Below are positions 8,796-17,478 of a stretch of DNA of 64,000 nucleotides, one piece after another. The notes beneath the pieces are model-generated. The model worked only from the letters and a program-made list of their open reading frames with translations, made no database searches and had not been told where the DNA came from. The first letter of the stretch is position 1; the number at the start of each line of letters is the position of its first letter. The translations under genes were made by a program, and so were the position numbers. Origin of the DNA: UBA7378 sp049611805 (lineage in GTDB: Bacteria > Pseudomonadota > Alphaproteobacteria > RS24); contig JBMZAX010000007.1 in the NCBI GenBank assembly GCA_049611805.1, forward strand, positions 1 to 64,000, given 5' to 3'.

Positions 8796-9288
8796 GCCAG
8801 ATTCAAAACCGGGAAATGACCGCGATGCACGCGCGGCAGCGCGATTGCTCGCGGTTCAGGCGCTATATCAGATGGATATTGCCAAAACGCCGCTGGAAAA
8901 CATTATCAAGGAATTCGTATCGCATCGCTTGGATGTGTCGATGGATGGTGTCGACATGCCGGAAGGAGACCCGGCCTATTTTGAAAAAATATTGCGCGGG
9001 GTGGTGGAAAATCAGACGCCGATTGACCGCAAGATTGACGATTGCCTCAGCGAAAACTGGCATTTGGCGCGGCTCGACAGCACCTTGCGCGCGATTTTGC
9101 GCTGCGGGGTTTTTGAGCTGGCCTATGGCGGCGACGCACCGACCGGGGTGCTTGTTTCGCAATATACCGACATCGCCCATGCGTTTTTTGACGGGCCCGA
9201 AGGCGGCATGGCAAATGCTTTGCTCGACCGTGTGGGGCAGGGCGCAACATCTGATGCAAATTTGTCCGGCACGCACACGCCGGAGTGA
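8782..9288 (+). CDS. nusB: Transcription antitermination factor NusB
   Basis: RNA-binding partner of NusE (S10) in rRNA antitermination complexes. The 168-residue reading has the NusB core: ARAAARLLAVQALYQMD (about residues 17-33), the loop with IDRKIDDCLSENW and LARLDSTLRAILRCGVFEL, ending with FDGPEGGMANALLDRVGQ. The start is uncertain: no good ribosome-binding site precedes ATG 8782, a GTG at 8758 is in frame, and the frame is open back to 8647 inside ribH. The repeat array just upstream encodes AD-rich tetrapeptides. Location after ribH is the usual alphaproteobacterial context. Confidence 0.93.
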   Translation: MADVAPDSKPGNDRDARAAARLLAVQALYQMDIAKTPLENIIKEFVSHRLDVSMDGVDMPEGDPAYFEKILRGVVENQTPIDRKIDDCLSENWHLARLDSTLRAILRCGVFELAYGGDAPTGVLVSQYTDIAHAFFDGPEGGMANALLDRVGQGATSDANLSGTHTPE

Positions 9289-9299
9289 TCGGTGTTGTT

Positions 9300-10259
9300 A
9301 TGGGTACGGACGAATTTGACCTGATTGCGCGCTATCTGGCTCCGCTGGCTGCAAATGACGCCGCGCGCGGGCTGGCGGATGATGCCGCCGTTTTCGACAT
9401 ACCGGAAGGATTTCACGGCGTTGTATCGACCGATGCGCTGGTGTCGGGCGTGCATTTTCCGGCCCATGCAAGCGGAGATGTTGTGGCGCGGCGCGCGCTC
9501 GCAAGCGCGTTGTCCGATTTGGCCGCCATGGGCGCGACACCGACAGGCTGTCTGCTGACATGGGGCATTGGCCCTGATTGGGATGACAGGTTTTTCACCC
9601 AATTTGCCGATGCGTTTAAGGCCGGCCTCGCCACATATAAGGTCGAACTATGGGGCGGCGATACGGTGCGCGCGCCTTCGCCTTTCATATCTGTATGCGT
9701 GCATGGCATTGGCCGAAAGTCGGCTCTCCTGAGCCGGTCGGGGGCGCGCGCCGGTGATGCGGTTTATGTTTCCGGCACCATTGGCGACGGGTTTTTGGGC
9801 TTGGAAGCTTTCGGCAAAACGACCGGCGATGACAGGGTTTCGGCATATGCGGCGCCCGTGCCCCAACTTGTATTGGGGCAAGCCTTGGCCGGTGTCGCCT
9901 CAGCATGTATTGATGTGTCCGACGGGCTGGCGGCAGACCTTGACCATATTTGCCGTGCCTCGCAGCTTGCCATGGAGATTGACGCAACAGCCGTGCCACT
10001 TTCGGCGGCGGGCGCGGCCTATGTCCAAGACACCGGGCACCTTGGCGCTCTCCTCACCGGCGGGGATGATTATCAACTGGCCTTTACCGTCAATGCCGAA
10101 AATGAGCCCAAGCTCGAAGACATTGGCCGCGCCGCAAATGTCGCGCTGACAAGAATCGGCGCGGTCTCGCAAAGCGCGGAAACATCCCATGGCGCGCGGT
10201 TTGTGGACGCCAATGGCGCAGAAATCGGTTTTGAAAAGCGCGGATACACGCATTTCTAG
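9300..10259 (+). CDS. thiL: Thiamine-monophosphate kinase
   Basis: ATP-dependent phosphorylation of thiamine monophosphate to the active diphosphate. The 319-residue protein shows the AIRS/ThiL-type fold motifs: LADDAAVFD, VSTDALVSGVHF near residue 45, ALASALSDLAAMGATP, the LWGGDTVR segment and, in the second half, CIDVSDGLAADLDHI and LLTGGDDYQLAFT. A GTG at 9285 overlapping the nusB stop is also in frame; ATG 9300 is taken because the ThiL N-terminus (DEFDLIARYLAPL) follows at once. Last gene of the riboflavin-nusB-thiL run. Confidence 0.94.
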   Translation: MGTDEFDLIARYLAPLAANDAARGLADDAAVFDIPEGFHGVVSTDALVSGVHFPAHASGDVVARRALASALSDLAAMGATPTGCLLTWGIGPDWDDRFFTQFADAFKAGLATYKVELWGGDTVRAPSPFISVCVHGIGRKSALLSRSGARAGDAVYVSGTIGDGFLGLEAFGKTTGDDRVSAYAAPVPQLVLGQALAGVASACIDVSDGLAADLDHICRASQLAMEIDATAVPLSAAGAAYVQDTGHLGALLTGGDDYQLAFTVNAENEPKLEDIGRAANVALTRIGAVSQSAETSHGARFVDANGAEIGFEKRGYTHF

Positions 10260-10398
10260 AAAGTTTTTGCCGAAAACGGTCTGGAAAAGGACTTTTTGTT
10301 GCTTTTAAGCCAAATTTCGGGCACTTTCTCGACACTTTAATCAGGGGGAGTGGCGCATCACGCGTCTGTAGTTCCTCGCCAACAATGAGGTAGATCAA

Positions 10399-12510
10399 AT
10401 GAGCACTCTTATGTGGCTTATCATCGCGTCTGGCGTTTTGGCCATTGTTTATGGAATTTGGACAGTACGCAGCATTTTGGCAGCCGATGCCGGCAATGAA
10501 AAAATGCAGGAAATTGCCGCGGCCATTCAGGAAGGCGCCGGCGCATATCTGAGCCGCCAATACCGAACCATCGCTATTGTCGGTGTCGCGATTGCGGCGC
10601 TGGTGGCATATTTCCTCGGACTGAAAGTTGCGCTTGGCTTCGTTATTGGTGCCGCCCTGTCCGGTCTGGCCGGTTATGTTGGCATGCTGGTTTCGGTGCG
10701 CGCCAATGTGCGCACCACGCAAGCCGCCAGCACCAGCCTCGCGGCGGGTCTTTCCATGGCGTTTAAATCCGGTGCTGTAACCGGCATGTTGGTCGCCGGG
10801 CTGGCGCTGTTGTCGGTCGCGGTCTACTTCTCCATTCTGGTTGACGGGTTCAACCTCGACCCCGACAGCCGTCAGGTTATCGACGCGCTGGTAGCACTTG
10901 GGTTTGGTGCCTCGCTCATCTCGATTTTTGCCCGTCTGGGCGGTGGTATTTTCACCAAGGGCGCCGATGTCGGCGGTGATTTGGTCGGCAAGGTCGAAGC
11001 CGGTATCCCCGAAGACGACCCGCGCAATCCGGCAACGATTGCCGATAATGTGGGCGATAATGTCGGTGACTGTGCGGGCATGGCCGCCGACCTGTTTGAA
11101 ACCTATGCCGTGACGATTGTGGCGACCATGGTTTTGAGTTCCATTTTCTTCACCGCCGATACAATGGTTATGATGATGTATCCGCTCGCCATTGGCGCGA
11201 CCTGCATTGTCACCTCAATCATCGGTACGTTTTTTGTCCGTCTGGGCAAAAGCAACTCGATTATGGGTGCTTTGTATAAGGGCTTTATCGCCTCGGCCGT
11301 ATTGTCGCTGATTGCGCTTTATTTTGTCACCGATGCCGTGATTGGCCTTGAAACACAGCGCAATATTGAAGATCAGGTGTTTAACGGCCTCGACCTTTAT
11401 CTGTGCGGCTTTATCGGGCTGGTGATTACCGGTCTTATCATCTGGATTACCGAATATTATACCGGCGTGACCTATCGTCCGGTTAAATCGGTTGCCGCCG
11501 CGTCGGAAACCGGCCACGGCACAAATGTGATCCAGGGGCTTGCGGTTTCGATGGAAGCCACGGCACTGCCCGCGCTGGTGATTGTTGTCGGCATTATTTC
11601 GACCTTCTCGCTGGCCGGTCTGTTCGGCATTGCGATTGCGGTTTCAACCATGCTGGCGCTGGCCGGCATGGTGGTTGCGCTGGATGCCTTTGGCCCGGTA
11701 ACGGATAATGCCGGCGGTATCGCTGAAATGGCCGAATTGCCCGAAGAAGTTCGCAACACAACAGATGCGTTGGATGCTGTGGGTAACACCACCAAAGCCG
11801 TAACCAAAGGCTATGCCATCGGTTCGGCGGGCTTGGGTGCGCTGGTGCTGTTTGCGGCTTACACGCAGGATTTGAAATATTTCACGTCCAATGCGGCCGA
11901 ATATCCTTATTTCGCCGGTGTTACAACCGACTTCTCCCTGTCCAATCCTTATGTCGTAACCGGCCTGTTCATTGGCGGGTTGCTGCCCTATTTGTTCGGG
12001 GCCATGGGCATGATGGCGGTCGGTCGCGCAGGCGGTGCCATTGTTGAGGAAGTGCGCCGTCAATTCCGCGAAAAGCCGGGCATTATGAAGGGCGAAGAAA
12101 AGCCGGATTATTCGGCTGCGGTTGACCTTCTGACACGCTCGGCCATCAAGGAAATGATTGTGCCGTCTCTTCTGCCGGTGCTGTCACCGATTGCGCTTTA
12201 TCTCATTATTGAGCAGATTGCCGGTCGTTCGGCGGCGTTTTCGTCGCTGGGGGCCATGCTGCTCGGCGTCATCGTCACGGGCCTGTTTGTTGCGCTGTCA
12301 ATGACAGCCGGTGGCGGGGCATGGGACAATGCCAAGAAATATATTGAAGATGGCAATCATGGCGGCAAGGGTTCGGAAGCCCACAAAGCTGCCGTTACCG
12401 GCGACACTGTTGGCGACCCGTATAAGGATACGGCGGGCCCCGCGGTTAACCCGATGATTAAAATCACCAATATTGTTGCGCTTTTGATGCTGGCTGTTCT
12501 GGCCCGTTAA
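10399..12510 (+). CDS. hppA: Membrane-bound proton-translocating pyrophosphatase, potassium-independent type
   Basis: Hydrolyses pyrophosphate and pumps protons across the membrane. The 703 residues include about 16 membrane spans. The pyrophosphate-binding acidic motif GGGIFTKGADVGGDLVGKVE is at about 181-200, followed by IADNVGDNVGDCAGMAADLFE; a second acidic cluster (DTVGDPYKDTAGPAVN) is near the C-terminus. In the segment GNTTKAVTKGYAIGSA the residue after GNTT is Lys (about 466), the hallmark of the potassium-independent subfamily, where potassium-dependent enzymes have Ala. A GAGG ribosome-binding site precedes the ATG. It stands alone with its own terminator. Confidence 0.97.
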   Translation: MSTLMWLIIASGVLAIVYGIWTVRSILAADAGNEKMQEIAAAIQEGAGAYLSRQYRTIAIVGVAIAALVAYFLGLKVALGFVIGAALSGLAGYVGMLVSVRANVRTTQAASTSLAAGLSMAFKSGAVTGMLVAGLALLSVAVYFSILVDGFNLDPDSRQVIDALVALGFGASLISIFARLGGGIFTKGADVGGDLVGKVEAGIPEDDPRNPATIADNVGDNVGDCAGMAADLFETYAVTIVATMVLSSIFFTADTMVMMMYPLAIGATCIVTSIIGTFFVRLGKSNSIMGALYKGFIASAVLSLIALYFVTDAVIGLETQRNIEDQVFNGLDLYLCGFIGLVITGLIIWITEYYTGVTYRPVKSVAAASETGHGTNVIQGLAVSMEATALPALVIVVGIISTFSLAGLFGIAIAVSTMLALAGMVVALDAFGPVTDNAGGIAEMAELPEEVRNTTDALDAVGNTTKAVTKGYAIGSAGLGALVLFAAYTQDLKYFTSNAAEYPYFAGVTTDFSLSNPYVVTGLFIGGLLPYLFGAMGMMAVGRAGGAIVEEVRRQFREKPGIMKGEEKPDYSAAVDLLTRSAIKEMIVPSLLPVLSPIALYLIIEQIAGRSAAFSSLGAMLLGVIVTGLFVALSMTAGGGAWDNAKKYIEDGNHGGKGSEAHKAAVTGDTVGDPYKDTAGPAVNPMIKITNIVALLMLAVLAR

Positions 12511-12530
12511 AGCGTAGCGAAAAGACAAAA

Positions 12531-12563
12531 CCTCCGGCAGAGCAATCTGTCGGAGGTTTTTTT
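12531..12563 (+). terminator. Rho-independent terminator after hppA
   Basis: An 11-bp stem (12531-12541 with 12546-12556, one G-T pair) closes a GCAA loop and is followed by seven T residues. It ends the hppA transcript and separates it from the convergent bamE gene. Confidence 0.93.
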
Positions 12564-12580
12564 ATGTCCACATTTTGAAC

Positions 12581-13075
12581 TTAGAAGCCGCCGGGCCCGC
12601 CATCATCGGCTTCAAACCGGCCCAGATTGCCCAAGATTTGCTGCAGGAAGGTCAATTCGCGCCCTTGCGTTTCGGTGGTGCGCTCGACAAGGGCCACAAT
12701 ATTGCCGTCCTCAAGCGTGTAAAAGCCAAGATCTCGGATCTTTTTGTCCGCGTCGAAGAAGATCGCAAGCACACGCCGCTCCGTTTCGCGCGGCGCGCGA
12801 TAGGCCTCGGTAACAAATTTGCTGCTGGTATAATAATAAGCGCCACCGTTCAGCGTTGATGTGGTCGACGGCGACCCCATGAGGGTAATGATGTCGGCCT
12901 GGGTGGTGGTGCCCACTTTGAGTTGCGGCAGCAGGCTTTCGTCAAACACATAGCCGCGATTGTCGATAACCGGTGCGCATGCCAGCAAGCCCGCCATTGT
13001 CAGGCCGGTCGCCGCACCGCGAAGCCAGTTTTTGCGTTTGTCAGAGGGGAGGGAAGTGCTCGTTATCTGCTTCAT
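12581..13075 (-). CDS. bamE: Outer membrane protein assembly lipoprotein BamE (SmpA/OmlA)
   Basis: Small lipoprotein of the BAM complex that inserts beta-barrel proteins. The 164-residue precursor has a charged N-terminus, a hydrophobic stretch and a lipobox ending in LLAC (Cys about 33). The mature part shows the SmpA/OmlA pattern: LPQLKVGTTTQADIITLMGSPS, then a YYYTS strand and ADKKIRDLGFYTLEDG. In alphaproteobacteria bamE commonly lies divergent to the CBP3-family gene, as here. The two share an intergenic region of about 95 bp. Confidence 0.9.
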   Translation of the reverse strand: MKQITSTSLPSDKRKNWLRGAATGLTMAGLLACAPVIDNRGYVFDESLLPQLKVGTTTQADIITLMGSPSTTSTLNGGAYYYTSSKFVTEAYRAPRETERRVLAIFFDADKKIRDLGFYTLEDGNIVALVERTTETQGRELTFLQQILGNLGRFEADDGGPGGF

Positions 13076-13170
13076 TTTAACTCTCTTAGCCGCGAAACCG
13101 TATAAATGACCTAAACAATCGTATATGGTGTTGCAACTGAATTCTTATATCCGTGCCGGAGACAAATCCC

Positions 13171-13743
13171 ATGGGCTTGCTGGATTTCTTGAAACCGCGT
13201 GACAAAACCGCTTCCGTGCATGAGGCGTATGTGTCGATCGTCAAACAGGCGCGTCGGCCCGAACTTTACGCGACCGGCGGCGCGCCGGATAATTTTGACG
13301 GACGCTTCGACATGATGGCGTTGCACGTGCATCTGGTTTTGCGGCGCTTGCGTGCGCTGGGTATGGGGCGTTCGGATGTCGGGCAGGATCTTTTTGACCT
13401 GTTTTTCAAGGATATGGATCAGGCCATGCGTGAGGCCGGGGTTGGCGATATGGGCGTCGGCAAAAAAGTGCAGAAAATGGTTGAGGCTTTTTACGGCCGC
13501 GCCACGGCTTATGACGCAGCGCTCGACGCAGGCGCGGGAGATATGACAAGCGGCCTATATGATATTCTGTCGCGCAATCTTTATCCCGATGCCGCTTTGT
13601 CGGCCCAACACGAAACGGCATTGAACGCGCTGGCAGATTATGCGCTGGGCCTTGAGGCGCATCTGGCAGGCATGACGCTTGACGATATTTTATCCGGCCG
13701 GGGTTTTGAGGCCGCACCAATTGTGAAGGTGGCGCATGGATGA
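13171..13743 (+). CDS. Ubiquinol-cytochrome c chaperone (CBP3) family protein
   Basis: A 190-residue soluble protein resembling the bacterial relatives of mitochondrial CBP3/UQCC1, which help assemble cytochrome bc1. Recognisable segments are MGLLDFLKPR at the start, FDMMALHVHLVLRRLR and GQDLFDLFFKDMDQAMREAGVGD, followed by GKKVQKMVEAFYGRA. The ATG at 13171 lies 9 bases after GGAG and is preferred to a GTG at 13153. The 3' end overlaps the YceD gene by 8 bp. Direct function in this organism is inferred from family only. Confidence 0.85.
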   Translation: MGLLDFLKPRDKTASVHEAYVSIVKQARRPELYATGGAPDNFDGRFDMMALHVHLVLRRLRALGMGRSDVGQDLFDLFFKDMDQAMREAGVGDMGVGKKVQKMVEAFYGRATAYDAALDAGAGDMTSGLYDILSRNLYPDAALSAQHETALNALADYALGLEAHLAGMTLDDILSGRGFEAAPIVKVAHG

Positions 13744-14293
13744 CAGCGAACTGAGTTTGCGCGATGACATGACGCTTGATTATGTCATCCGCGTCGAGGA
13801 TGTCCCGCCGACGGGTCGTGATGCCTCGTTTGAAGTGCCGGAGGAAATGCGCGCCACTCTGACCGAAAGATTCGGGGTCAAAAACCTTGATGCGCTGAAA
13901 GTCGATGCGCGCCTCGTGCCGCTGGACAAAGAGTGTGTGCATGTCACCGGCACGGTGCAGGGCCGTGTCGAACAGATTTGCGGTGTCACGCTGGAGCCCA
14001 TGTGGACCGATATTGCCCAGAGCTTTTCGGCGGAGTTTCAACCCGAAAGCATGGTTGCCAAATTCGTTATTCCCGATGATGATTTCGAAACGGATTTGCC
14101 GGAGACTTTGCAGGACGGGGCGGCCAATATTGGCGAATTGGCCATTCAGGTTTTTGCGATGGAAATTCCGGCATATCCGCGTAAAGAAGGGGCGGCGTTT
14201 GACGCCGCAACGGCGGGTGTTGACAAAGCGGACTCACCGTTTTCCGTGCTGGCGGATTTTCACAAAGCGAGCGCCGGTAATGATGACACTTGA
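13736..14293 (+). CDS. YceD/DUF177 family protein
   Basis: A 185-residue protein of the YceD family, whose members are conserved near rpmF and plsX and are linked to rRNA processing and ribosome assembly. The family core is visible as LDALKVDARLVPLDKECVHVTGTVQGRVEQICGVTLEP, with the conserved Cys in the QICGVTLEP turn. The C-terminal part is acidic. It overlaps the CBP3-like gene and is followed by plsX; no rpmF gene lies between, unlike the gammaproteobacterial order. Confidence 0.85.
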   Translation: MDDSELSLRDDMTLDYVIRVEDVPPTGRDASFEVPEEMRATLTERFGVKNLDALKVDARLVPLDKECVHVTGTVQGRVEQICGVTLEPMWTDIAQSFSAEFQPESMVAKFVIPDDDFETDLPETLQDGAANIGELAIQVFAMEIPAYPRKEGAAFDAATAGVDKADSPFSVLADFHKASAGNDDT

Positions 14294-14355
14294 TATTCGC
14301 AACGAACTGTCGCATCCATTACCGGATTTGGTTCTAACATTTGGTTAGGGGAAAT

Positions 14356-15399
14356 ATGGCGTACCCCGTTATATCTGTCGATGTCATGGGCGGCGACCAT
14401 GGCCCGGACGTTATCCTGGACGGGATCGAAAAGGCGCTCGCGCAACGTTCGGATGCGCGTTTTCTGCTGTTTGGCAATGAGGAGCTTGTCGGGCCGGAGC
14501 TGGCGCGCAGGCCGCGTGTCGAAGCCGCCAGCACGTTCACCCATTGCGATATGGCGGTTGCCATGGACGCCAAGCCCAGCATTGCCCTGCGCCAGGGGCG
14601 CAAGGTCAGCAGCATGTGGCAGGCGATTGATGCGGTTAAATCCGGCGCGGCACAGGCGTGTATTTCCGCCGGCAATACAGGTGCGTTAATGGCGATGTCA
14701 AAGGTTGTGTTGCGCACCTTGCCGGGCATTGAACGACCGGCAATTGTCGCCGTATGGCCAACCGTCAGGGGCCGCAGTGTCGTGCTGGATGTTGGCGCAA
14801 CCATTGGCGGGCCGGCGTCGCAATATGCCCAGTTTGCAGTGATGGGGGCGGCTTACGGGCGGGCGATTTTCGACATACCAAACCCGACCATTGGCCTGTT
14901 GAACATTGGCGTTGAAGATGTGAAGGGCACGGACAGTGTGCGCGAAGCGGCCGAATTACTGGCGCGCTCGGAATTGAATTTTACCGGATTTATCGAAGGT
15001 GACGGCATTGGGCGCGGCGATGCCGACGTGATTGTAACCGACGGCTTTACCGGCAATATCGCGCTTAAAACGGCCGAAGGCACGGCGCGCCAGATTGCCG
15101 AATATCTGCGTCAGGCGATGGGCGGCTCGGTTTTTTCACGGCTGGGTTATGTTTTTGCCCATTCCGCGTTTAAAAACCTGCGCCGGCGCATGGATCCCAA
15201 TGCCGCAAATGGCGGCATGTTTTTGGGCCTGAACGGTATTGTTGTCAAAAGCCATGGCGGTGCTGATGCCGGCGGGTTCGCCTCGGCTGTCGGCGTGGCA
15301 ATCGACGTGGTCGATGCCGATATCTCAAACACCATTGCGGCAGATATCGAGAAGATGCAAATATTGCTCGATGACGCTTGGGCTCAGACATTGGATTAG
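14356..15399 (+). CDS. plsX: Phosphate acyltransferase PlsX
   Basis: Converts acyl-ACP to acyl-phosphate for phosphatidic acid synthesis, at the inner face of the membrane. The 347-residue protein begins ISVDVMGGDHGPDVIL, the PlsX N-terminal signature, and continues with ISAGNTGALMAMS and VVLDVGATIG, later DVIVTDGFTGNIALKTAEG and ending after NGIVVKSHGGADAGGF. ATG 14356 follows AGGGGA at good spacing. It is 3 bp from fabH, the usual fatty-acid/phospholipid pair. Confidence 0.96.
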   Translation: MAYPVISVDVMGGDHGPDVILDGIEKALAQRSDARFLLFGNEELVGPELARRPRVEAASTFTHCDMAVAMDAKPSIALRQGRKVSSMWQAIDAVKSGAAQACISAGNTGALMAMSKVVLRTLPGIERPAIVAVWPTVRGRSVVLDVGATIGGPASQYAQFAVMGAAYGRAIFDIPNPTIGLLNIGVEDVKGTDSVREAAELLARSELNFTGFIEGDGIGRGDADVIVTDGFTGNIALKTAEGTARQIAEYLRQAMGGSVFSRLGYVFAHSAFKNLRRRMDPNAANGGMFLGLNGIVVKSHGGADAGGFASAVGVAIDVVDADISNTIAADIEKMQILLDDAWAQTLD

Positions 15400-15402
15400 A
15401 CC

Positions 15403-16374
15403 ATGGCAAGAAAAGCGCAGGTAAGAGGTATTGGGGGATACGTCCCCGACAAGGTTCTTTCGAATGCAGACCTCGCCGAGATTATGGACACGAGCGACGA
15501 GTGGATTGTGTCGCGTTCGGGCATTCACCAGCGCCATCAGGCCGAAGACAGCGTTATGGCCTCAGACCTTGGCGTCATTGCGGCGCAGAATGCGCTGGCG
15601 CATGCGGGCATGGATATTGCCGATATTGATTTGATTGTGGTCGCCACCTCAACGCCGGATTTCGCGTTTCCGGCAACGGCATCAGTCGTTCAGCACAAGC
15701 TGGGCTCATCGCATGGCGCGGCGTTTGATGTTCAGGCGGCGTGTTCGGGCTTTGTCTATGGCATGAGCCTTGTCACGGCCATGATAGAAACCGGGCAGGC
15801 CAATGGCGCTTTGCTGATCGGGGCCGAGCTTATGACGCGCCTGCTGGACTGGCAGGACCGCAGCACGGCGGTTCTGTTTGGCGATGGCGCCGGTGCCATT
15901 GTGTTGAGTGCCGAAGACGTTGATGCTGACGGCCCCCATGTGATCAAAAATTACATTCGCTCCGAGGGTCAATATACCGATTTGCTCTATGCGACGGGCA
16001 GTGCCAATGCCGCCGCCAAAGACGCCAAGATTCACATGCAGGGCCGCGAAGTTTACCGACATGCGGTGACGAATATTGCCGAAGCCGTGTGCACCTTGCT
16101 TGACATGGCCGAGCTTGATGTGAGCGACATTGACTGGTTCGTGCCGCATCAGGCCAATAAACGCATCATTGATGGTGTGGCGCGCAAAATCGGCCTGCCG
16201 CAGGAGAAAACCATTTTGACGGTCGACCATCATGCCAATACATCTGCCGCATCCATTCCGCTGGCACTTAATGAGGCTGTTCAAAACGGCCGGATCAAAG
16301 CCGGTGACCTCGTGATGACGGAAGCCATGGGCGGCGGGTTGAGCTGGGGTGCGAATTTAATCCGTTGGTCTTAA
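15403..16374 (+). CDS. fabH: 3-oxoacyl-ACP synthase III
   Basis: Starts fatty acid synthesis by condensing acetyl-CoA with malonyl-ACP. The 323-residue thiolase-fold enzyme has the catalytic triad: Cys114 in QAACSGFVYG, His249 in WFVPHQANKRI and Asn279 in HHANTSAAS. The C-terminus ends MGGGLSWGANLIRW, typical of FabH. Directly after plsX and about 75 bp before ihfA. Confidence 0.97.
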   Translation: MARKAQVRGIGGYVPDKVLSNADLAEIMDTSDEWIVSRSGIHQRHQAEDSVMASDLGVIAAQNALAHAGMDIADIDLIVVATSTPDFAFPATASVVQHKLGSSHGAAFDVQAACSGFVYGMSLVTAMIETGQANGALLIGAELMTRLLDWQDRSTAVLFGDGAGAIVLSAEDVDADGPHVIKNYIRSEGQYTDLLYATGSANAAAKDAKIHMQGREVYRHAVTNIAEAVCTLLDMAELDVSDIDWFVPHQANKRIIDGVARKIGLPQEKTILTVDHHANTSAASIPLALNEAVQNGRIKAGDLVMTEAMGGGLSWGANLIRWS

Positions 16375-16397
16375 AGCAAATTTGGGCCACTATTCGC

Positions 16398-16427
16398 TTG
16401 CACATATTTAACTCTATGTGGTTAAAT
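16398..16427 (+). promoter_or_regulatory. Possible ihfA promoter with a perfect inverted repeat
   Basis: A TTGCAC hexamer at 16398-16403 is followed by ATTTAAC (16406-16412), an 8-base spacer and GTTAAAT (16421-16427), a perfect 7-bp inverted repeat. The -10 candidate is weak. The repeat lies 22 bases upstream of the ihfA start and could be an operator for IHF itself or for the MerR regulator encoded next; neither is shown. Confidence 0.4.
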
Positions 16428-16449
16428 TTTGGAATTAAATGAGGGCAGT

Positions 16450-16758
16450 ATGACTGGTAAGACGGTAACTCGGGCAGATCTCAGCGAGGCGGTTTACAAT
16501 GAGATTGGCTTGTCGAGAAGCGAATCCACACAAATTGTCGAAAGCGTCATTACCGAAATATCCGACGCGCTGGTGAAAGGCGAGGCGGTGAAATTATCCT
16601 CCTTCGGGTCGTTTATGGTGCGCCATAAAAATGGTCGGGTCGGGCGCAATCCGAAAACCGGAGAAGAAGTGCCGATTGATCCGCGCCGCGTACTTACCTT
16701 TCGTGCCAGCCATGTGCTGAAGTCGAAAATCAATAAAATGGCAGGCCTGTCTGACTGA
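16450..16758 (+). CDS. ihfA: Integration host factor subunit alpha
   Basis: DNA-bending nucleoid protein that works as a heterodimer with IhfB. The 102 residues show the HU/IHF fold: TRADLSEAVYNEIGLSRSES at the N-terminus, GEAVKLSSFGSFMVRHKNGR in the centre and the arm signature GRNPKTGEEVPIDPRRVLTF. ATG 16450 follows GAGGGCAGT; an in-frame ATG... position at 16429 would add seven residues and is less likely. Next to plsX-fabH and upstream of a MerR regulator, as in many alphaproteobacteria. Confidence 0.95.
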   Translation: MTGKTVTRADLSEAVYNEIGLSRSESTQIVESVITEISDALVKGEAVKLSSFGSFMVRHKNGRVGRNPKTGEEVPIDPRRVLTFRASHVLKSKINKMAGLSD

Positions 16759-16780
16759 ATAATGCGTGGTCAGCTTTCAA

Positions 16781-17176
16781 ATGTCTGAAGAAAAATCCGA
16801 AACCGCTTTCCGCAGCATCAGTGAAGTAGCCGGTTCCCTGAATGTGGAAACCCATGTCTTGCGTTTCTGGGAAACCAAGTTCGATATCATCCAGCCGTTG
16901 AAGCGTGCCGCAGGTCGGCGTTTTTACCGCCCCGAAGATGTGCAGGTGATAGCCGGCATTCAATGTCTGTTGCACGAAGACGGGCTGACGATAAAGGGTG
17001 TGCAAAAAATTATCAAAGACCACGGTGCCGATTATGTGCGCGCACGCGCCGAAGGTGCCGGGGCCCTGCCGGGCGAGGGGGCGGGGCTGACCAAGCCGCA
17101 ACGCGACCAATTGTCTGCCGCCCGCGATCAGCTGGGCCAGATTCGTCATCGTTTGCTCGGTGACGAAACAGGCTAA
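16781..17176 (+). CDS. MerR-family transcriptional regulator
   Basis: A 131-residue regulator with an N-terminal MerR winged helix-turn-helix: FRSISEVAGSLNVETHVLRFWETKF, then KRAAGRRFYRPEDVQVI. No cysteine pattern of metal-sensing MerR proteins follows; the C-terminal part is a short helical region (LTIKGVQKIIKDHG and a QLSAARDQLGQIRH tail). This conserved alphaproteobacterial MerR-like protein regularly follows ihfA, but its target is unknown. ATG 16781 is chosen over GTG 16766. Confidence 0.88.
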   Translation: MSEEKSETAFRSISEVAGSLNVETHVLRFWETKFDIIQPLKRAAGRRFYRPEDVQVIAGIQCLLHEDGLTIKGVQKIIKDHGADYVRARAEGAGALPGEGAGLTKPQRDQLSAARDQLGQIRHRLLGDETG

Positions 17177-17222
17177 GGGTCTGCTTGCCAATAGATGGGA
17201 AACCGCCTAAAACCGTCATCGT

Positions 17223-17299
17223 CGGAGCGTAGCGCAGCCCGGTAGCGCACTTGTCTGGGGGACAAGGGGTCGTGGGTTCAAATCCCGCCGCTCCGACCA
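17223..17299 (+). tRNA. tRNA-Pro(GGG)
   Basis: A 77-base cloverleaf: acceptor arms CGGAGCG and CGCTCCG, D-arm with GGTAGCGC, anticodon stem CTTGT/ACAAG with loop CTGGGGG (anticodon GGG), T-arm with GGTTCAAATC and an encoded CCA. Its 3' end is repeated at 18371-18392, marking it as the target of an integration event. Confidence 0.96.
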
Positions 17300-17304
17300 T
17301 TTTT
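17283..17304 (+). repeat. Left attachment-site repeat (tRNA-Pro GGG 3' end)
   Basis: The 22-bp sequence spans the T-arm 3' side, acceptor and CCA of the tRNA plus five following bases. It is identical to 18371-18392. Confidence 0.8.
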
Positions 17305-17380
17305 CTCAAATAAAATCAATTAACTAAGAAAAGATGGGTCGCTCTATTTTGGTTTGGATGCCGAATGGGTGCTGCTTTGG

Positions 17381-17415
17381 AAAAAAATAGGGAGGCGTTG
17401 CAATGCCTCCCTATT
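17381..17415 (-). terminator. Rho-independent terminator of the outer-membrane protein gene
   Basis: On the minus strand, an 11-bp stem (17405-17415 with 17386-17396) closes an 8-base loop and runs into a stretch of T residues (complement of the A-run 17381-17387). It lies about 65 bp downstream of the stop at 17479. Confidence 0.88.
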
Positions 17416-17478
17416 CCAAACGATCTCAGACCTGAGCAACTCTGTTAGGTTGTTTTTAGAGCTATAAGATCCAATAAA

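Noticed and set aside
12575..12859. 94-codon plus frame over bamE
   Set aside because: Opposite strand of a clear lipoprotein gene; the terminator at 12531 would also separate it from any promoter.
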